This document shows positions 1 to 10,600 of a DNA stretch of 64,000 nucleotides, piece after piece. The translations under genes were made by a program, and so were the position numbers. A model generated the notes under the pieces. The model worked only from the letters and a program-made list of their open reading frames with translations, ran no database searches and was not told the DNA's origin. The DNA comes from Pseudomonas chlororaphis subsp. piscium (GTDB lineage Bacteria; Pseudomonadota; Gammaproteobacteria; Pseudomonadales; Pseudomonadaceae): positions 4,216,001 through 4,280,000 of the forward strand of contig NZ_CP027707.1 in the NCBI RefSeq assembly GCF_003850345.1, in the 5' to 3' direction. Each line of letters opens with the position of its first letter. Positions within the stretch are counted from its first letter, which is position 1.

Positions 1-679
1 CACGCGAACGCACCAGGTATTGGGTACGCGTATCGTTGGCCTTCATTTCCAGTTCGTTGGCCTGGCGCTTGAGGCGCAGGACTTCGACGTTGCTGGCCGC
101 GCCCATCTTGGCCAGGCGCTCGGTCATCACCAGCTCACGCCTGACCAGGGTCAGGGCTTCCTGAATGCCCGCCAGGCTCTTGGCCAGGCTGTCTTTACGC
201 GACTTGAACAGCGCCGTTTCCGAACGCACCAGGGCCGGGTCTTCCATGACATAGTCGGGAAACGCCAGGTCGCTCCCCTCGACTTCCGCACGCAAGCGGG
301 TGGCCGTTGCCAGGGCGGCACGAGCCCGGGAGGAACTTTCGTCCACCGACGACTCGGAACGTGTGCGGTCCAGTTGCGCAAGCACTTGCCCGGCCTGAAC
401 CATGTCGCCTTCCTTGACGTTGAGCTGCGCCACAATCCCGCCTTCGAGGGATTGAATGACCTGTTCTCGTGAGCTGGGAATCACTTTCCCGGTACCACTG
501 GAGACCTCGTCGAGCGTAAAGCAGTACGCCCAGGCCAACAGCAAGGCAAGGCCGGCGAAGGTCAGCCAGATGAACCAGGACGCCCGCGGAAGCCGGCTGT
601 GGGCTTCGAACAGGTCCGGACGGGTCAGGCTGAAATTGATCGGGTTCAAGCGATCGGATGCAGGTAATTTGATGTTCAT
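1..679 (-). CDS. HlyD-family type I secretion membrane-fusion adaptor (5' part; gene runs off the left edge)
   Basis: This is the periplasmic adaptor that should link the ABC exporter at 699-2855 to the TolC-like protein at 2852-4366. About 226 residues are visible. They show a short cytoplasmic N-terminus, one membrane segment (about residues 34-54, WFIWLTFAGLALLLAWAY), and then a biotinyl-lipoyl-like half motif (QSLEGGIVAQLNVKEGDMV) typical of HlyD/LapC proteins. A long charged helical stretch follows, as expected for the coiled-coil hairpin. The start at 679 is 19 bp after the exporter stop, so the two are probably co-transcribed. The C-terminal half lies outside the window. Family assignment is firm; LapC-like rather than another HlyD subtype is inferred from the adhesin context. 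Confidence 0.9.
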   Translation of the reverse strand, partial: MNIKLPASDRLNPINFSLTRPDLFEAHSRLPRASWFIWLTFAGLALLLAWAYCFTLDEVSSGTGKVIPSSREQVIQSLEGGIVAQLNVKEGDMVQAGQVLAQLDRTRSESSVDESSSRARAALATATRLRAEVEGSDLAFPDYVMEDPALVRSETALFKSRKDSLAKSLAGIQEALTLVRRELVMTERLAKMGAASNVEVLRLKRQANELEMKANDTRTQYLVRSR

Positions 680-698
680 GATTTCTCCCGTTCGGCGA

Positions 699-2855
699 TC
701 AGGCAGCGGATGCGCGCGGCTTGCTCATCTGGCTGATGACGATGTGTTTGGTGTCGTCCAGAACGACCCGGCCCTTGTCGACCGCGATGATCCGGTCCAC
801 CCACTTCAGGACAGCCGGCCGGTGCGTGGCGACGATCAGCGTGCGGCCTTCGAGCCACGGCAGCAGCTTCTCAATCAGGTGCTGTTCGCTGAGTTCGTCG
901 AGCCAGGCGGTCGGCTCGTCCAGCAGCAGCACGCGGGGGTTGCGGATCAGCGTACGAGCCAGCAAGAGCATTTGCCGCTGGCCGCCGGACAGGCCCTTGC
1001 CGCCTTCACGGATCAGGTGATCCAGGCCATCGGGCAACGACTGCACCAGGGACAGCGCGCCACTCAAGGTCAGTGCCTGAATGATCTCGTCGTCAGTGGC
1101 CATGGGTTTACCCATGATGATGTTGTCCCGCAGCGAGCCGAAGAACAGCGATGCCTGCTGGCTGAGAAAGCCCACATCACGGCGCACGTCATAGGGGTCG
1201 ATCATCGACAGGTTCAATGAGTCCAGCAGCACATTTCCTTCCTGGGGGGCTTGCAAGCCGGACAACAGATGCAGCAGGGTCGACTTGCCTGCGCCGTTGC
1301 GGCCCAGGATCGCCACTTTCTCGCCAGCCTTGATCGTCAAGCCCGGGATCTCCAGCGCTGGCTGCTTCTGCTCCTGCTCGTAGCGGAACTTCACGCCCTC
1401 CAAGCGGTAGTCGCCCTGGATCACCGGACGGTGCAGCATCTTGCTGTGCTGGGGCTGGTCGACCGGGCGCTTCATCAATTCATCCAGGCCTTCACGCGCG
1501 ACCTTGGCCTGCTGCCAGCGCGACATGACACCGGACAGCTGAGCCAGGGGCGCAATCATCCGCGACGACAGAATCGAGGTACCGATCAAGGCACCCGTGG
1601 TCAGGTCGCCACTGATGACCATGAAGCAGCCCACCAGAATCACCAGCACATAGACCAGCGATTGCAGCTCCTGGGTCCAAGTCATCAAGGCACCGGTGAT
1701 GAAGCGCTGGCGCATGCTGATGTCGGCCGACACCTGATTGAGGTGGTTCCACTGGGTCTGGAAGCGCTGCTCGGCGCGCAGTAGCTTGATGTCTTCGTTG
1801 CCTTGGACCGCCTCGATCAGGATCGCATTGCGCAACGACGCTTCGCGCATGCCTTCCTTGGAATATTTGGCCAACCAGCGCTGGGCCAGCAGGCCGGGAA
1901 TGATCAGCAACGGCAGGATCGCCAGCGGCACCAGGGCCATCATCCCACCGACGTACCACAGCACACCGAGGAACAGGAAGAAGAACGGCAGGTCCGCCAA
2001 GGCATTCACGGTGGTGGACGTGATCAACTCACGCACCTGCTCCAGCTCGCGGATCTGCGAGATGAAGGAGCCAGTGGATTTCGACTGGTCCTGGGTACGG
2101 ATGCGCAGCGCATGACCGAAGACCCGATCGGAAATCCGCAGGTCGGCGCGCTTGCCGATCTTGTCGGTCAGGTGGGTGCGCGACAAGCGCATGCAGAACT
2201 CGAAAACGATCGCTATGACCACCCCGCCGAACAGCACCCACAGGGTCGGCTCGGACTGGGCCGGAATCACCCTGTCGTAGATCTGCATCGAAAACAGCAT
2301 GGCGGCCAGGGCCAGGACGTTGGCGATCAGCGAGGCCAGCATCACATCGGAGTACCGCCGCCAGTCGTGCAGCGCCAGTTTCCAGAACCAGTTGGCTTCA
2401 TAAGGTTTGATGTAGTCGTCGACCCGGGCATCCGGCGCCGACACTTCAGGACGCAACAGCAGAACCCGTTGCACTCGCGCGCAGACTTCGGCTACCGGCA
2501 AGGCCTGCAGCACGCCCTGCTCGCCGCTCAAACGCACGCCGGCGAACTGGCCGTTATCGACACTTTCAATGACGCCGACCTGCCCGTTGTCGAACTCAGC
2601 CACCACCGGCAGGCGCCAGGGGTCCAGGATGCCTTTGTCGAGCTTTTCGAAGCACAGCGACATGCCCATGTCGCGGGCCATTTGCTTGAGCTGTACATCG
2701 GCCGGATGGCCGGCTTGCCAGTCGAGCATGACACGCACGCGCTCTGCCGAGGTCTCCAGCCGGTAATGCCGGGCCACTTGCAGCATGGCGTCCAACCAGG
2801 GATTTGCCACATCCGTCACAACGGTCGAGGAATCGGCTTTGGGGATAGTGGTCAT
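699..2855 (-). CDS. Type I secretion ABC exporter with C39-like domain (LapB-like)
   Basis: This 718-residue protein is an inner-membrane ATP-driven exporter for the RTX-type adhesin upstream. The first 130 or so residues look like a peptidase C39-like domain without a visible catalytic Cys, as in exporters of RTX proteins that keep their N-terminus. A six-helix membrane domain follows (about residues 160-440). The ATPase domain has Walker A (GRNGAGKST), signature (LSGGQRQ) and Walker B (VLLLDEPTAWLD). The start at 2855 overlaps the stop of the TolC-like gene in an ATGA arrangement, which suggests translational coupling. An in-frame upstream extension is rejected because it would run into the TolC coding region. 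The substrate is inferred from position. Confidence 0.93.
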   Translation of the reverse strand: MTTIPKADSSTVVTDVANPWLDAMLQVARHYRLETSAERVRVMLDWQAGHPADVQLKQMARDMGMSLCFEKLDKGILDPWRLPVVAEFDNGQVGVIESVDNGQFAGVRLSGEQGVLQALPVAEVCARVQRVLLLRPEVSAPDARVDDYIKPYEANWFWKLALHDWRRYSDVMLASLIANVLALAAMLFSMQIYDRVIPAQSEPTLWVLFGGVVIAIVFEFCMRLSRTHLTDKIGKRADLRISDRVFGHALRIRTQDQSKSTGSFISQIRELEQVRELITSTTVNALADLPFFFLFLGVLWYVGGMMALVPLAILPLLIIPGLLAQRWLAKYSKEGMREASLRNAILIEAVQGNEDIKLLRAEQRFQTQWNHLNQVSADISMRQRFITGALMTWTQELQSLVYVLVILVGCFMVISGDLTTGALIGTSILSSRMIAPLAQLSGVMSRWQQAKVAREGLDELMKRPVDQPQHSKMLHRPVIQGDYRLEGVKFRYEQEQKQPALEIPGLTIKAGEKVAILGRNGAGKSTLLHLLSGLQAPQEGNVLLDSLNLSMIDPYDVRRDVGFLSQQASLFFGSLRDNIIMGKPMATDDEIIQALTLSGALSLVQSLPDGLDHLIREGGKGLSGGQRQMLLLARTLIRNPRVLLLDEPTAWLDELSEQHLIEKLLPWLEGRTLIVATHRPAVLKWVDRIIAVDKGRVVLDDTKHIVISQMSKPRASAA

Positions 2856-4366
2856 GATGAGGCTCCCATCAGGGCGAATACGTTGCGCATATGGCCGGTG
2901 GCATTGATGTAGTTCACCTGGGCCAGCCAAAGGTCGTGCCGGGAGTTTTCCTGGTCGGTCTGGGCCTGGAAGATTTCCTGTTCGGCGTTCAACAGATCGA
3001 GCAAGGACCGCGTACCCAGCGCCAGGTACTGCTGTTCGTACAGCGCACGGGTATCGACCATGCTTTTGTAGCGGTTACCCAGCACCTTGATCCGGCTCGA
3101 CAGCCCGGCCATTTGTTCTTGCAAGCGGAACCAGGAGTTCTGGGCTTCGAGCTTGCGGGTATGGATGCGCTCTTCGGCAGCACGAGCTGCCTGGCCCGCC
3201 CCGCGAATCCGCGCCGACGGCGCACCGCCGTCAAACAGACTGTGCTTGACGCTGACAGTCAGGGTGTAGGCGTACTCGTCCCGACCTGTGGGGACATTTC
3301 CCAGGTACTTATCGACGCCCGCATCCAGGGATACGGTCGGCTTGGCGTTGGCTCGGGCCTGGCTGACTTGCGCCTGGGCGACACTCCATTCGGCTTCGGC
3401 CTGCTGCACCCCAATGGTCATTTCCACATTGGGATCAATGGTTGCCAGGGCCTGGACCAAACGATTCTCGGGCACCGCAATCTTGTTGAGCGGCTCCTGG
3501 CCAATCAGGGTGCGCAGCTTGCTGCGTTGCTGGCTCAGTTGAGTCTGGCTGGCGAGCAGCGACGCTTCGGCCGCCTCGACCCGCGATTGCGCCTGGATCA
3601 GGTCGGCCTGGGTGCTAGCCCCTTCGCTGACCCGGCGCGCGGCCAGTTGCTGCAGTTTTTTCAGTTGGTCTTTTTGCGATTGCGCGGCATTGACCAGCGC
3701 TTCGTAGCGACGAACCTCGATCACCGCCTCGGCGGCCTGCAGGGCAATGTCGTCGATCTCGCCCTGCCATTTCACTTGTTGCAGCACGACGTTGGATTCG
3801 GCCTCGGTGACAGCCCCACCAACCTTGCCGAAGTCATACAGCATCTGGCTGGCAGTGAGCGACAGGGCCTGACCGTTGCTGCCGAAACTCTGCCGACCGG
3901 AACTGATGCCCACGTCCACTTTTGGCAGATAACCGGCGCGTGCAACGTCGATGCCTTCACGTTGCTCCTCGAGAACCGACGCCGCGTCACGAATCGATGG
4001 GTAATGACTGACCGCCAGCGAGACGACTTGCCATAAATCATCCGCTTGCACCGGTGCCTGGTTTGCCGAGGCGAACGGCGCGCGTTCGGCCTTGCCGTCC
4101 ATTGCCGGCAAACGGTCATAGGAGAACGGACTACGTTTACCCGTGGTGCCCGGCTGCTTGTATACAGGCTGCGCAGGTACCGATTGAGCCGGCCGCGAGG
4201 CTGGCGCTGGAGAAGCGCTTACCTGTGCACATTGCGGATTGCAGACGATGTGCTTCTGCGCCTGGGGACGAGGTGATGTATCGGCAATCACCTGTTCGGA
4301 AAAGCCCAGCAAGGCGATCGACGATACAACAGTGATCAGGCCTGCTTTCCAATATTTGTAACGCAT
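2852..4366 (-). CDS. TolC-family outer-membrane secretion channel (LapE-like)
   Basis: This 504-residue protein is the likely outer-membrane duct of the type I system. A signal peptide covers about residues 1-30 (hydrophobic GLITVVSSIALLGF). A linker rich in Pro, Gln and Ala follows, then two outer-membrane efflux protein repeats with long helices (for example ALVNAAQSQKDQLKKLQQ). The start at 4366 was chosen because GGAGGT lies 8 bases upstream and the signal peptide begins there. It is the first gene of a TolC-ABC-HlyD operon and has its own promoter (4397-4441). Regulation is therefore separate from the adhesin but appears to use the same operator type. Confidence 0.92.
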   Translation of the reverse strand: MRYKYWKAGLITVVSSIALLGFSEQVIADTSPRPQAQKHIVCNPQCAQVSASPAPASRPAQSVPAQPVYKQPGTTGKRSPFSYDRLPAMDGKAERAPFASANQAPVQADDLWQVVSLAVSHYPSIRDAASVLEEQREGIDVARAGYLPKVDVGISSGRQSFGSNGQALSLTASQMLYDFGKVGGAVTEAESNVVLQQVKWQGEIDDIALQAAEAVIEVRRYEALVNAAQSQKDQLKKLQQLAARRVSEGASTQADLIQAQSRVEAAEASLLASQTQLSQQRSKLRTLIGQEPLNKIAVPENRLVQALATIDPNVEMTIGVQQAEAEWSVAQAQVSQARANAKPTVSLDAGVDKYLGNVPTGRDEYAYTLTVSVKHSLFDGGAPSARIRGAGQAARAAEERIHTRKLEAQNSWFRLQEQMAGLSSRIKVLGNRYKSMVDTRALYEQQYLALGTRSLLDLLNAEQEIFQAQTDQENSRHDLWLAQVNYINATGHMRNVFALMGASS

Positions 4367-4396
4367 TGTGGTAGACCTCCATGAAGCAAGGTCTCC

Positions 4397-4441
4397 ATGG
4401 TAAGAACCCCACACGGCGGGATCTGTAGGGTAAACCCTAAA
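4397..4441 (-). promoter_or_regulatory. Promoter of the type I secretion operon with RcsB-box-like palindrome
   Basis: Reading the minus strand, the palindrome TTTAGGGTTTACCCTA (4441 to 4426) is followed by 22 bases and then TTACCAT (4403 to 4397). TACCAT would serve as the -10 element and place transcription start near 4390, giving a leader of about 24 bases with a good ribosome site. The half sites TTAGGG/CCCTA resemble RcsB boxes. The same layout is found at 12998-13042 and 21205-21249. Activation by the RcsB-like regulator at 13210-13857 is inferred. Confidence 0.7.
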
Positions 4442-4543
4442 GCGCAAGCAACCTGATAAGGCGCAATGTCCGTTACGGAAAACCCGGGCCAGGCTTGCGA
4501 TCGGCGCCGTTGCCGCAGGTCAGGTTTCTGGATGGGCGAAAAC

Positions 4544-4616
4544 AAAAAAACGCAGACGATTGTCTGCGTTTTTCTCATGCCAAACCTTTCCCGGCCGATC
4601 CGTCGGCCGGGAAAGG
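4544..4616 (-). terminator. Double hairpin terminator after the adhesin gene
   Basis: Two inverted repeats lie between the adhesin stop and the secretion operon. The stem at 4585-4616 (CCCGGCCGA, loop TCCG) is followed by CGCAGAC-GATT-GTCTGCG at 4551-4568, flanked by A and T runs on both sides. The second is a classic intrinsic terminator and would work in either direction. Confidence 0.85.
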
Positions 4617-4625
4617 GTCTTTACA

Positions 4626-7600
4626 TCACACCACCAGTTGGTGGTTTTGCAGCAGGGTCAACAGGTCGGTCTTGACATCGACCAGCGTGGCGATGGAGCT
4701 GAAGCCGAACTCGGCCCCAGTACCGTCACGGTCAACGCTGATGACCGTGTCGTTACCCACGACCTGCACCTTCAGGTAGTCCTCCAACCCGGTAGAGGCA
4801 CTGTCCAGCTTGGTCACGCCCTGGTCCTGATACAGCCCCGCCGTGCCTTTGTAGCCCAGCAGTTCGCTGACATCGATAACATCGGCATTGCCGTCGCTCA
4901 GCACATTGCCTACGTGGAAGCTGTAGACCTTATCGCTGCCATTGCCACCGGTGGCATTGCTGGCGTCCAACACCTTGTACAGCAGCGTGTCATTACCGCC
5001 ATTGCTGAGGTAGATCACATCGTTGCCGGCGCCGCCTTCGATCCGGTTGTTGGCCGAACTGTCGGTGATGCTGTCAGCGTACGCACTGCCGATGATGCCT
5101 TCGATGCTGATCAGGGTGTCGGTCCCCATGCCGATCGCCACACCCGACTCCAGGTTGATCTGCATGGCCAGGGTGGCACGACTGTAGTCGACCACGTCCA
5201 TGCCCTGGGTCGCGCTCCAGGTCTGGGTGCCGTCCATGGCGGTGTTCCAGCCCCCACCGCCGTTGATGGTGTCGTTGCCTTCGGTACCGAAGAAGGTGTC
5301 GTTGTAGCCGGTCCCGACCATCCCCGACTCGCCGATGGTGTCGTTGACCGCCGCGGTCGACTCCGCCGTCAGCACATAAGCATCGTGCGCTGCACCGGTC
5401 GTCAGCCCGCCCCAGTTCAGGTTCACCGTGCCGTTGACATAGTTCTGCTGATAGGTCGAGGCCCCCACATGGTTGATGGTGCTGTTTTCGGTGCGCAACA
5501 GCTGCACCGAGTACGTCTCGCTGGCATCCAGGCCGTAGAAGTTCACCAGGCCCTGGCTGTTGCTCGATGCCGAGGACTGCGGGTTGATGATCTGCGTCGC
5601 CACCAGGTCCCCTGCCGAGTTGTACAGCTTGACAGTGTTGCCGTAGAACACGTTCAGACCATTCTTGTCCAGGATACGGACATGCAGGCTGGTGCCGTCG
5701 GCCACCACGTTTTCGTTCCTGATCAGGATCGAGGTGGCGGTATCCGCATCCAGGCCGGCACTGGTGCTGCCGGCACGGTACATGATCAGGTCGACAGCGC
5801 CGTCCCAGTCATAGTCCACTGCCGTTGCACCGGTGATGTTGTCGTAGGTCGTGATACCACTGAGGGACTGCCCGGTACCGTTCCAGACGTTGTTGCCCTC
5901 GTTCAGGTACACCGTAGGCGAACCTGTCTGGGCAGCGCTATCAGTCGCATTGCGACGTGGCACCTCGATAACGTCCATCTGCCCGTCGTGGTTCCAGTCC
6001 ACGGCGAACGAAGCACCGCCGTCCATGCTGTCGCCAAACTTCAACGACTGCTCGTTCTGGCTCATCCCCAACCAGTTACCGTTGGCATCGTTGCCAAGGT
6101 TGAGGTAGATACGGCTTTCGTCAGTATCGGTTTTACGGTCGTCACCCAGGCTGCGGCTGATGAACAGGTCCAGATAACCGTCACCGTTGAAGTCCGCCCA
6201 AGTCATGGAGATCGGCAGGTTACTGTGGTCGACCGAGCTGTCCCGACGGAACACCCCACCCTGGTTATAGGTGGAGGCGATGCTGCCGTCCGCGTTGCTC
6301 AGCTGGACCGACAAACCCTTGGTCCAGTCGTAGCCAGAGTGACCGGCCAGCTCCACCGTACCGTTGTTGTTGACGTCGACCGCGCTGATTTCATGGGCGA
6401 AATTGGTGCCGCCATTTTCCATCGTGTAGCTCAGCGTCCCCTTGTCGTTGGTGACCTTGACGTAGGCACTGTCGTTGGAGCCGGCGAATGCGAAGTCCAG
6501 GTAGCCGTCACCTTGAGCATCGTACGCAACGACACCGCCAACGTGGGTTTCAGTACCATTGGCACCCACCCCCAGGACGCCCCCCCAACCAAGGGCCAGC
6601 GATGTGCCCGTATAGGTACCATCGCTGTTTTTGGTCCATAGGGCGGTATTGCGGGTACTGCTGCTGGTCTGGCTGATCACGTCCTGCAAGCCATCACGGT
6701 TGTAGTCCGCAAAGACAGCCTGGCTGATGACCCCGCCAAAGTCGTGATTGCTGACCCCGGTCGGTTCTGCCAGGTACGTGGCCGTGTAGTTTTGATTGTC
6801 GTCAGCACTGTAGACATAACCGGCGTTAGCCGCTGCCCCGTTGCTCTGCGACATCGAACTCTGGAAGAACGACCAGGTACCGTCTTCGTTGACCGTCACG
6901 GCGGCGGCGTTCAAACCATACTGCGAACCGCTGGCGGTACCGCCCCAGGTCGTCTGCAGCACTCGGCTACCGGCAGTTGTGGCATCGCTGGCGGTTACCT
7001 GAACCAGATCGCTGAGATTGGAGCGGTTACCCGCCGCATCCCAGACCACGAAGCCGATCGAATGGTTGCCCTTACTCAACGAGGCATCAATGCGCCAGTC
7101 GCCCTGGGCATCCGCCGTTGCGTAGCCCAGGATCTTGTCGAGGCCTTCGCTATAGACACCGTCGTTATTGCTGTCTTCGACCAGCGCAATAAGCGCGCCA
7201 GACTCGACGCGACCATGGACATCGCTAGCGAACGACAACGAGGCACCAGTGGTCACAGCCGCAGCCACGACCGGAGCGACAGTGACGGGTTCCGGTGCAT
7301 CCAGGTCCACGACCACGGTGTAGTCGTTGAAACTGGTGCCCGTGGCGACGTTACCGGCGGTGTCGACCAGCTGCATCTTCACGTTCAGCGTCTGGCTTTG
7401 GGCGAACTCAGGCAGCGTGTAGGTCCACAGCGAACCGCTGGAGGACAACACGGTGACCCAGCTCTGACCGTCGTCGAACGAGATCTGCAGATGCTGCGCC
7501 GTTTGCAGCGAGGTGTTCAGCGTGCCAGATACAGTGACTGTGGTATCACGGGTGATCATGTCGCTGTTGGTCGCCGTTTCGGCGGTGCTGTGACCGTTGC

Positions 7601-10600
7601 TGATACCGACAGCGGTGTCGGTGGCGACGGTGAAGCTCGAGGTCATGCCGTTGGCGCCCAGGCCGACAGTATCGATCACCAGAACCTGACTGCTGATGGT
7701 GCCACGGTTACCCGCCGCATCCACTACACGCGCCTGGACGATGTATGTGCCATCGGCCAACTCGCGAGCAGTCATGTCCAAGCTCCACTTTCCGTCTTCG
7801 AAAGCAGCCATTTCCCAGGTGTTGCCACCGTTGAGGCTGACTTCGACACGATCGGTAGCCTCGGCGGCATCGCTCAGGGAACCGTTGATCACTAGGCGAT
7901 TATCGTTGGTGATGAAGTCGCTCGGACTCGCACCGCGGTCTTCGGTGATCGATTCGATCAGAGCCGAAGCCGCAGGCGCCGTGGTGTCGAAAGTGACTTC
8001 CTGGCTGGCGCTATCGACCACCTCGCCGCCGGCTGCAACCACACGCGCCTGATAAACCACAACGGAATCGCCGTGTACGGTCGGATCTTCGAAAATCCAG
8101 CTGGTACCTGTGGTGGCTGCATTGGCCCAGGTCAGACCGCCGTCGCTGGACACTTGTACCCGTGCACCGCTTGGCAATTCCTGGCTCAGCGTACCCTTGA
8201 CGGCAATGCTGGCGGCGCTGGTGATGAAGTCACCCAACACACCCGAATCCGGAGTGATGTCGGTGATGTTCAGGCCGATGCCGATACCGGTATCGATGAC
8301 CACCGCTTGCGAGGCTTGCGAGCCGACGTTGCCAGCCGCATCAATGACCCGTACCTGATAGTTGTGCAGGCCATCGGTCAGCACCCGGGCATCGTCATAA
8401 CGCCAGTTGAGATCGCTCACGACCACATCGAACCAGGTGCTACCGTCGTTGAGGCTGATCTGCACCTTCTCGTTGGCGCCCAGCGCCGTGGACAGCGTGC
8501 CGAACAGGGTCAGGGAAGTGTCGGAGGTGATGAAATCACCCGGCACGTCGGTGTCCTGGTCGATGGCCGTGATCTGCACGATGGCGGTTGGCGCCGTCGT
8601 ATCGACAGTGAACGAAACCGCAGTGCTGGCCGCGCTTTCATTACCGGCCGCATCGGACTGGGTGGCGGTCAGGCTATGAACGCCCTGAGCCAGCGGCGTC
8701 GATGGGGTGAAGCTCCAGGCGCCCTCGGCGGACACCGTCACACTGCCCAGCAAGGTGCCATTGTCGTAGACCTTGATCGTGTCGCCGGCATTGCCGCTGC
8801 CCGTCAGGGTCGGGGTGGTGTCATCGGTGAAACCGTTCTGCGCCAGTTGCCCCTGGTACACGCCCACGTCATCGAACGCACCGGATACCCCGGGTGCCGA
8901 TGGCGCGGTCAGGTCGATGTCCAGCATGAAATCGGCCGAGCCTTCGGTACCGGCGCCATTACGCGCTACAGCGGTAAAGGTGTGCAGGCCTTCGGTCTGC
9001 GTCGGCAGTTCCAGGCTCCAGTTGCCGGAAGCATCGGCCGTCACGCTGCCCAGGACCTTGCCAGCCTCGCTGACAGTGACCAGAGCACCGGCGGTCGCAG
9101 TACCGACCAGGGTCGGCGTGGCGTCGTCGGTCAGGCCACGGCTGGCGACATCACCCTGGATGCTGCCGACGTTGTCGATGGCCTTGACGATGCTGACCAC
9201 CACTTCACCGGTTTCGACGCTGAAGCTGAGTGCCTCGCTGGCAACGCTGGTATTACCCGCCTTGTCCGTGAGGGTCGCCGTGATGGCATGGGTGCCACCG
9301 GCCAACGCGGTGGATGCGGTGTAACTCCAGTTACCGCTGGCATCGACCGTGGTCGAACCAATGACGACACCGTTGTCGTAGAGCTTGACCAGCGCACCGC
9401 TCTCGGCACCACTGCCACTGAAGGTCGGGGTAGCGTCGTCGGTTACGCCGTTCTGGGCGATCGGGCCTACTTGTGCGCCTTGATCGTCGGTCGCGACGAC
9501 CCGGACAGGTTGAGTCGGTGCCTGGGTGTCCAGAGTGACCGAATACTCGCCGGTCATCGGGCTCAACTGCCCGGCCGCATCGGAGGCCTGCGCGGTGATG
9601 TTTTTCACGCCATCCGCGCCCAGATCCGCAGTGGTCAGGCTCCAGTTGCCACTGGCGTCGACCACCACAGAGCCAACAACGGCACCGTTGACGAACACAG
9701 TGACCAGAGTCTCGGCAGCGCCGGTACCGGTGATGGTCAAGGCGTTATCGTCGCTGGTGTCACCTTTCTGCAAGGCACCGGTGACAGTACCGACATCATC
9801 CAGCACTTGAATGATGGCCGGTGCCGCCGGAGCGTCCCCTGCCAGGGTGAAGCCCCAGGCCGCAGTCTTGTCGCTGACGTTACCGGCAGCGTCCATCGCC
9901 TCGGCGACGAAACTGTGCTCACCGGCGGTCAGTGGCAATGTCGGTACGAAACTCCAGTTACCGGAAGCATCCACGGCAGCGCTGCCGATCAGCACACCGT
10001 TGTCATAGATCTTGACCAGGGTCGCATCGCCAGGCGCGAACGAGCCCTTGAACTCCGGCTGTGCATCATCGGTGACATCGCCACGGGCGATAGTGCCGGT
10101 AATTGTGCCGACGTTATCCACCAGATCCAGCGAGCCTTCTTCGATGACCGGCGCAGTCTGATCGCTTGGAGCGGTCTGCGTGGCCTCGCTGATATTGCCA
10201 GCCGCATCCGTGACGGTGATCGAGCCCTGCTCGCCCTCTGGTACTGGATTCGGCTTGAACGACCAGTTGTCGTCTGCATCGATAACGGTGGTCACGGTGC
10301 TGCCATCTGGCAGTTCAACGGTCACAGTCCCGCCGGCTTCACCAGTACCGCTCAGGCCCGCGCCATTATTCTGGTCAACGGTCGGAGCCGCCGGTGGAGT
10401 CTGGTCGCTGGTACCGGTGTTTACTGCTTCGCTGGTGTTGCCCGCTGGGTCGATAACAGTGACCGAGCCCTGCTCGCCCTCTGGTACTGGATTCGGCACG
10501 ATCTCCCAGTTGCCGTCTGCATCGATAACGGTGGTCACAGTGCTGCCATCTGGCAGTTCAACCACTACGGTGCTACCTGGTTCGCCAGTGCCGCTAATAC

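Noticed and set aside
4560..6641. Long plus-strand open frame of 693 codons opposite the adhesin
   Set aside because: It mirrors the low-stop, repetitive adhesin gene, has no ribosome site and encodes no recognisable domain.
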